Positions 59,703 through 64,000 of a stretch of DNA of 64,000 nt are shown piece by piece. How positions within the stretch are numbered: position 1 is the stretch's first letter; each line of letters opens with the position of its first letter. The notes beneath the pieces are model-generated. The model saw only the letters and a list, made by a program, of their open reading frames with translations. It was not told the origin of the DNA and searched no databases. Source of the DNA: Chitinophaga arvensicola (GTDB taxonomy: Bacteria > Bacteroidota > Bacteroidia > Chitinophagales > Chitinophagaceae). The translations under genes and the position numbers were made by a program. Where the stretch lies: NCBI RefSeq assembly GCF_900110835.1, contig NZ_FOJG01000001.1, positions 3,069,499 through 3,133,498 on the forward strand, in the 5' to 3' direction.

Positions 59703-60908
59703 ATGGATCAGCTAAAACTGAAGTTACAGGAGTACTATCAGCGTTACCAGCAAATGGACCAACGGGTGAAGCCTGGAAAGGAGGAGCCTGGTTTTGAGGA
59801 CGTGCTGGACATGGAAAATGATATTCTTTCACAATTCGGATTGCCTACATCCCGGCGTTTTGTGCAGATACTGCATGATTTTGTGCACCATGGCCATGTA
59901 AGTGACCAGTTGCTGGATTATGTGAGCAAGAAACTACGTACTGCTGCACGTAAATACCTACTGGCCCCCGTGATGTCGGATATTGATCTGCTCGAAGGCG
60001 CCCGGGAACAGAAACGGAGCGCATACGATGTGTTGCCCGAAATCGGGTACCCTGCCCAGGAATACGCGCTGTTTCTCATCAGCGAGCTGTTTTACCGTCG
60101 CAATATGGCCGCCGGTGATATCCTCGATGAACTGAAAAAGATGCAGCATTTCGACAGCTGGAACGACCTGATGCTGCTTAGTAAAATACACAATCACACT
60201 ACCCACGAACTGTACGCCAAACTGAAAAAACAGGAGTTACGCTTCATCGACGAATTTATCCAGTTTACCCGCCGCCAGGAACCGTCCAGGCTGGTGAATA
60301 AACGCGCCACCCCACTGGAAGATGGTTATACCCCCAACTATAAAACCATCACTAAAGTACAGGTGGAAGATATCATTTTCGATGAACAAACCACCCCCAG
60401 CCTGTTTGGTAAAATAAAAAGCGGCAGGGGATATGCCCGCATCACTATCAGCCTGGAGTTTTCAGAGCTAAACCAGATCCTCATGAGCAGCGACGAACTG
60501 GGCGTAGAAATCAGCAATCATATCAAAAAACGATTAGCTAATCCGGCCGCAGAAAAACCTACGGTCATAGATATACGCGCCGAATTCGGAGATGTGCTGA
60601 AACTGGATAATTGCTATCTCGAAGTATATAAACCTCAGCACAGGGAAGGAAATAAATGGGTGGAAGATAAAGATCACTTCTACTTCGTGGATAAAATCCT
60701 TACCAAAAAAGAATTTGAAAAAAGAACCAAGGAAGCAGAAGTAAAACGTAAAATCCAGGAATGCCTGGAACTGATAGGTGGCTCTTATGTATACTACCAG
60801 CGCCTCCGTCGTTTAGGCATTACCGATGAGGAAGCCAAACTGCGCGCAGGCCTGCAGGATGAGCTGCTGTTCAAGTTGTCTTACTTCCTGAATAAAGTAA
60901 AAGAATAG
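59703..60908 (+). CDS. Uncharacterised cytoplasmic protein
   Basis: This 401-aa protein lacks signal, membrane or catalytic motifs. The first 190 residues are helical and charged (coiled-coil-like LKLKLQEYYQRYQQMDQR at the start). The middle (about 200-320) is beta-rich with GYTPNYKTITKVQVEDIIFD and GKIKSGRGYARITISLEFSE. The C terminus is helical (KEFEKRTKEAEVKRKIQECL). I do not recognise the family. It has its own promoter with a long leader and its own terminator at 60928, so it is a stand-alone transcript. Confidence 0.75.
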   Translation: MDQLKLKLQEYYQRYQQMDQRVKPGKEEPGFEDVLDMENDILSQFGLPTSRRFVQILHDFVHHGHVSDQLLDYVSKKLRTAARKYLLAPVMSDIDLLEGAREQKRSAYDVLPEIGYPAQEYALFLISELFYRRNMAAGDILDELKKMQHFDSWNDLMLLSKIHNHTTHELYAKLKKQELRFIDEFIQFTRRQEPSRLVNKRATPLEDGYTPNYKTITKVQVEDIIFDEQTTPSLFGKIKSGRGYARITISLEFSELNQILMSSDELGVEISNHIKKRLANPAAEKPTVIDIRAEFGDVLKLDNCYLEVYKPQHREGNKWVEDKDHFYFVDKILTKKEFEKRTKEAEVKRKIQECLELIGGSYVYYQRLRRLGITDEEAKLRAGLQDELLFKLSYFLNKVKE

Positions 60909-60927
60909 GATCAGGTTAGATGTAATT

Positions 60928-60973
60928 AAAGGGAGATAGAAGTGAGTACATCACTTTTATCTCCCTTTCTCTT
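60928..60973 (+). terminator. Terminator of the gene at 59703
   Basis: An 18-bp stem with one wobble pair (60928-60945 with 60951-60968) and a 5-base loop is followed by CTCTTTT. Confidence 0.85.
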
Positions 60974-60988
60974 TTAAGAGAGAATTAT

Positions 60989-60996
60989 TAAGTTTG
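60989..60996 (+). promoter_or_regulatory. -7 box TAAGTTTG of the gene at 61008
   Basis: This perfect TAnnTTTG lies 11 bases ahead of the ATG, directly after the terminator of the previous gene. No -33 TTG is evident. Confidence 0.35.
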
Positions 60997-61007
60997 AGGA
61001 AAAAGAG

Positions 61008-61550
61008 ATGGAAGAACTTACGCTCGGTGTTGGCTCCAGGGTACAGCACGCACATTTTGGCCCCGGTGTTATTGTGGCTGTTAAGTACGCCCAGTACCGC
61101 GTTACCTTCATGGATCATGGTATTAAAATGATCGATAAAACTGATCCCCTGTTTGAGGTACTGGTAGCGGAAAACGCAACAGCAGAAGTGGAAACAGCGT
61201 CTGATGTGGAAACTTCGCTGCTAAAGATCCTGCGCCTCTGGGGCGGTATCACAGAGGTAGTGCCATTGGGCGACCGCTGGAAAGGCGGTACCCTCGTACT
61301 CCAGCCGGGCGATACTACCCTCAAGGCAAAAGAACTGCCGATTGATACTTTCTTTCATAAAATAGTGATGCTGCGCGACCGCCTGCGGGTACTGGAACAA
61401 AACATCAACAGCCATAAAGTACTCACCGATGAAGAGAAGGTGAACATGCAGCAATACATCACGCGTATCTATGGTTCCCTGACTACTTTCAACGTATTAT
61501 TCAGAGACAAGGAACACTGGTTCACCGGGGAGAAAAGCGGTAACGATTAA
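61008..61550 (+). CDS. Protein with UvrD/PcrA-tail-like (Tudor-like) domain
   Basis: This 180-aa cytoplasmic protein begins with GSRVQHAHFGPGVIVAV, then YRVTFMDHGIKMI. The pattern G-x2-V-x-H-x2-F-G-x-G-x-V matches the C-terminal Tudor-like domain of UvrD/PcrA/Rep helicases, which binds RNA polymerase in some bacteria. Here it stands alone and is followed by about 110 residues with a helical pair (VMLRDRLRVLEQNINSHKVL). It may link to transcription-repair or DNA-binding partners; this is inference. It overlaps the convergent lipase gene by 4 bp at the stop codons. Confidence 0.7.
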   Translation: MEELTLGVGSRVQHAHFGPGVIVAVKYAQYRVTFMDHGIKMIDKTDPLFEVLVAENATAEVETASDVETSLLKILRLWGGITEVVPLGDRWKGGTLVLQPGDTTLKAKELPIDTFFHKIVMLRDRLRVLEQNINSHKVLTDEEKVNMQQYITRIYGSLTTFNVLFRDKEHWFTGEKSGND

Positions 61551-62647
61551 TTGGTATCTATATGATAGATCTGTTCCAGCTCCCATCTGTAAGGTTCCAG
61601 CATATGATGCAGGAAAACATTTTTGCTGGTGGACGGAAATAATTGATCATAGCCTTTCACCGGGTATAAAATAACCGGCGTTCCTGCCGGGGTATAATTG
61701 TGACTGGTTACAAAATCAGGCCGCTTATACTCCGGCAGTATCTTTTTTACCCGCTTGTAAGCCAGGTTCCCCAATATCCGTTGCATACGCCTGGACGCCC
61801 TTTTGGAGGGCCGATCCAGGCGACCGTAGATATATTTCAGCGCTCCCCGCAGCGGCCATTTCTGTTCTTTAAATGCACCTTTTATATTTGTAAAAGGACT
61901 CAGCGTATTGAAATCCCTGGATGTCTGCAGGGAGAAAGGCGTTTCCGGCACCCAGTCGCGCGCGTTCACCACACGTAGCCCCCAGCCACCGCGACTGATA
62001 AAATCAAAGTCGTATGCATAATACAGGTTACCCGGTTTCGGCGCTGCACTGGCATAGGTTTTAAAAACAATGTCCTTGGGTAATGCTGTTTCATACGCCA
62101 GCCAGGAGCGCAGCAAAAAGCAGATGGCGCCACCCTGACTATGCCCGAAAATGATGTATTCGTGTATACCTTGCTGATAGTATTCGTTAATGGTCCTGAT
62201 GATCTCCGGTCCCATGGCTGCTACTGCCAGCATCCAGCCGGCATGTACATAGGCCCGGGGATCTTCCGCCACTTTATAGGGAACACTGGTGCTGTCGTTT
62301 AACTTCACGGTACCCTGCGCAGGTATCATACCGGCATAGAAATTTTCCAGCCAGGAAGTGGCGGTACCATTGGTGCCACGGATCACAATAATACCTACAT
62401 TGTCTTTTCTTTTCCAGAGATCCCAACGGTTTTCCAGTCCCGCTACTGCGCCCCGGTACACCAATTCCATATCCCTGGGAGGATTGCTTTTTACTTTGGT
62501 CCAGGGGGTATCGCCCATCCGCTCTGCCAGTTTCAGCAGCTCACTGTATTCTGAAGGGTTAAATTCCGGTAAAAGATGCTGGGCACCACATTGATTACTT
62601 CCCCAAAATAAAAATAGACAACAGAACAGTGAAATACGGAACCCCAT
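61547..62647 (-). CDS. Exported class 3 lipase
   Basis: From the ATG at 62647 the protein is 366 aa; a start nine codons earlier only lengthens the signal. The signal peptide MGFRISLFCCLFLFWGSNQC leads to a lipase-3 (alpha/beta hydrolase) domain with the oxyanion segment VIRGTNGTATSW and the nucleophile Ser170 in FGHSQGGA, typical for triacylglycerol or phospholipid hydrolases. The C-terminal 100 residues are basic. It should act in the periplasm or outside on lipid or ester substrates. Its stop overlaps that of the gene at 61008 within TTAA. Confidence 0.88.
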   Translation of the reverse strand: MGFRISLFCCLFLFWGSNQCGAQHLLPEFNPSEYSELLKLAERMGDTPWTKVKSNPPRDMELVYRGAVAGLENRWDLWKRKDNVGIIVIRGTNGTATSWLENFYAGMIPAQGTVKLNDSTSVPYKVAEDPRAYVHAGWMLAVAAMGPEIIRTINEYYQQGIHEYIIFGHSQGGAICFLLRSWLAYETALPKDIVFKTYASAAPKPGNLYYAYDFDFISRGGWGLRVVNARDWVPETPFSLQTSRDFNTLSPFTNIKGAFKEQKWPLRGALKYIYGRLDRPSKRASRRMQRILGNLAYKRVKKILPEYKRPDFVTSHNYTPAGTPVILYPVKGYDQLFPSTSKNVFLHHMLEPYRWELEQIYHIDTN

Positions 62648-62783
62648 AGAGAAATACAAATTATAGATGACCAATTACAAATGAATAGTAATAAAACTGC
62701 CGCACTTTAAGATAAAACAAAACAATTCATCTGGTTTCATTGTTGTAAATGCGTTTAACTTTCAAGCCTAAATTAGTTTAAAT

Positions 62784-64000
62784 ATGGCAAAGAGAATTGA
62801 GCACGATTTCCTCGGTGAAAAAGAAATACCACATGACGTCTATTACGGTATTCAAACCCTGCGTGCAATAGAAAACTTTCATATTACCGGTATTCCGCTG
62901 AAGGTGGAACCTATCTTTGTTCAGGCGCTTGGCTATGTGAAAAAAGGCGCCGCCATGGCCAACCGTGACCTGGGCGTACTGGACAAAAACATCGCGGAAT
63001 ACATCATCAAAGCATCTGATCGCGTAATTGCAGGAGAATTCGATGATCAGTTCCTCAGCGACCTGATTCAGGGCGGTGCAGGTACTTCCGTGAATATGAA
63101 TGCCAATGAAGTAATTGCCAACGTGGCGTTGGAAATGATGGGCAAACAAAAAGGAGAATACGAATTTTGCCATCCCAACAATCATGTCAACTGCTCGCAG
63201 TCGACCAATGATGCCTATCCTACCGCTTTCCGCATTGCGCTGATCAATAAACTCACCGGCTACAAACAAACCCTGAATGAACTGGGGAATGCTTTTGCGG
63301 CAAAAGGAGAGGAGTTCAAGAATGTATTGAAAATGGGCCGCACCCAGTTACAGGATGCCGTGCCCATGAGCATGGGAGATGAGTTTAAAGCTTTCGCCAC
63401 TACCCTCCATGAAGAATTATCCAGGGTAGAAGAAAGCAAACGGCTGATCTCTGAAATCAATATGGGCGCCACTGCTATTGGTACCGGTGTGAATGCACCA
63501 CAAGGGTATTCAGAACTGGTGACCAAACACCTGGCCGCTATCACCGGTCTTGATCTGATACTGGCAGCAGACCTGATTGAAGCAACCGTAGATACAGGTG
63601 CTTATGTGCAATTGTCCGGCGTATTGAAACGTACCGCCATCAAGGTATCTAAAATATGTAACGACCTTAGATTGCTTTCTTCCGGACCACGCACAGGGCT
63701 GAACGAAATTAACCTGCCTCCCATGCAACCCGGCTCTTCTATTATGCCAGGTAAAGTAAACCCGGTAATTCCGGAAGTGGTGAACCAGACCGCCTTCTAT
63801 GTGATCGGCGCCGATCTGATGGTGACTATGGCTGCAGAGGCAGGACAGCTGCAACTCAATGTAATGGAACCAACCATTGCTTTCGCGCTGTTTACTTCCA
63901 TTACTTATATGAGCAACGCCTGCACCACCCTGAAAGATAAATGTGTAGTAGGTATCACCGCCAATGCAGACCGTACAAAGGAAATGGTGATGCAGAGCAT
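62784..64000 (+). CDS. aspA: Aspartate ammonia-lyase, 5' part (runs off the window)
   Basis: The first 405 codons lie in the window; a complete enzyme has about 470 residues. It is an aspartase/fumarase superfamily member: DFLGEKEIPHDVYYGIQTLRA at the start, GGAGTSVNMNANEV, NCSQSTNDAYPTAF, GRTQLQDAVPMSMG, and the signature GSSIMPGKVNP at residues 317-327. It converts L-aspartate to fumarate and ammonia. The NVNEV/STND motifs are closer to aspartase than to fumarase C, though the two are similar. No strong promoter box is visible upstream. Confidence 0.93.
   Translation, partial: MAKRIEHDFLGEKEIPHDVYYGIQTLRAIENFHITGIPLKVEPIFVQALGYVKKGAAMANRDLGVLDKNIAEYIIKASDRVIAGEFDDQFLSDLIQGGAGTSVNMNANEVIANVALEMMGKQKGEYEFCHPNNHVNCSQSTNDAYPTAFRIALINKLTGYKQTLNELGNAFAAKGEEFKNVLKMGRTQLQDAVPMSMGDEFKAFATTLHEELSRVEESKRLISEINMGATAIGTGVNAPQGYSELVTKHLAAITGLDLILAADLIEATVDTGAYVQLSGVLKRTAIKVSKICNDLRLLSSGPRTGLNEINLPPMQPGSSIMPGKVNPVIPEVVNQTAFYVIGADLMVTMAAEAGQLQLNVMEPTIAFALFTSITYMSNACTTLKDKCVVGITANADRTKEMVMQS

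Noticed and set aside
1-64000. CRISPR arrays, insertion sequences, integrases, rRNA genes
   Set aside because: No regularly spaced repeats, transposase or integrase motifs, or rRNA segments were seen.

Overview
The window is typical Bacteroidota chromosome, most likely Chitinophagaceae (Chitinophaga-like). The evidence is a SusC/SusD pair with fasciclin and DUF5007-type lipoproteins, several TonB-linked outer-membrane receptors, the conserved run miaB / sigma-54 activator / lptE / secG, and repeated Bacteroidota-style promoter boxes (TAnnTTTG, sometimes with an upstream TTG). I saw no rRNA operon, insertion sequence, integrase or CRISPR array. About 50 protein genes and two tRNA genes can be supported.

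Left part (1-8.2 kb): a RidA-like gene start, an orphan membrane protein and a secreted protein, then the most unusual locus of the window. This is a leftward run of five genes (serine esterase, ATP-grasp ligase with a Lys/Ala-rich tail, GCS2-family carboxylate-amine ligase, class I glutamine amidotransferase, second ATP-grasp-like protein) with a second esterase diverging 57 bp away. Together they look like a pathway that builds, and perhaps hydrolyses, an unknown amide or peptide metabolite.

8.2-26.7 kb: an OmpA-family envelope protein, an Oar-like TonB receptor, ribBA, a TamB-like envelope giant and, after a 600-bp leader full of short repeats, a susC-susD-fasciclin-DUF5007 uptake operon. 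26.7-33.3 kb: a leftward operon of gamma-glutamyltransferase, DinB-like protein, lipoprotein and alpha-oxoamine-synthase-like enzyme, diverging from a secreted M14 carboxypeptidase. 33.3-42.6 kb: a leftward envelope and housekeeping series (redoxin, YihY, MltG, SecG, TPR-like protein, LptE, sigma-54 activator, MiaB, conserved protein, CCG Fe-S protein).

42.6-46.4 kb: a rightward three-gene module (Cys-rich small protein, exported DJ-1/PfpI protein, siderophore-type TonB receptor) sits between the CCG Fe-S gene and its usual partner, a membrane Fe-S protein at 46.4-47.7 kb. It looks like an iron-uptake insertion into a conserved operon. 47.8-57.9 kb holds a phosphoribosyltransferase, a DUF2279 protein, phosphosugar mutase, Pcm, two paralogous outer-membrane barrels and DUF445.

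57.9-64 kb: a candidate zeta-like toxin module, two tandem tRNA-His transcription units each with its own promoter and terminator, two uncharacterised cytoplasmic proteins (one with a UvrD-tail-like fold), a secreted class 3 lipase and the 5' part of aspA, cut by the window end.
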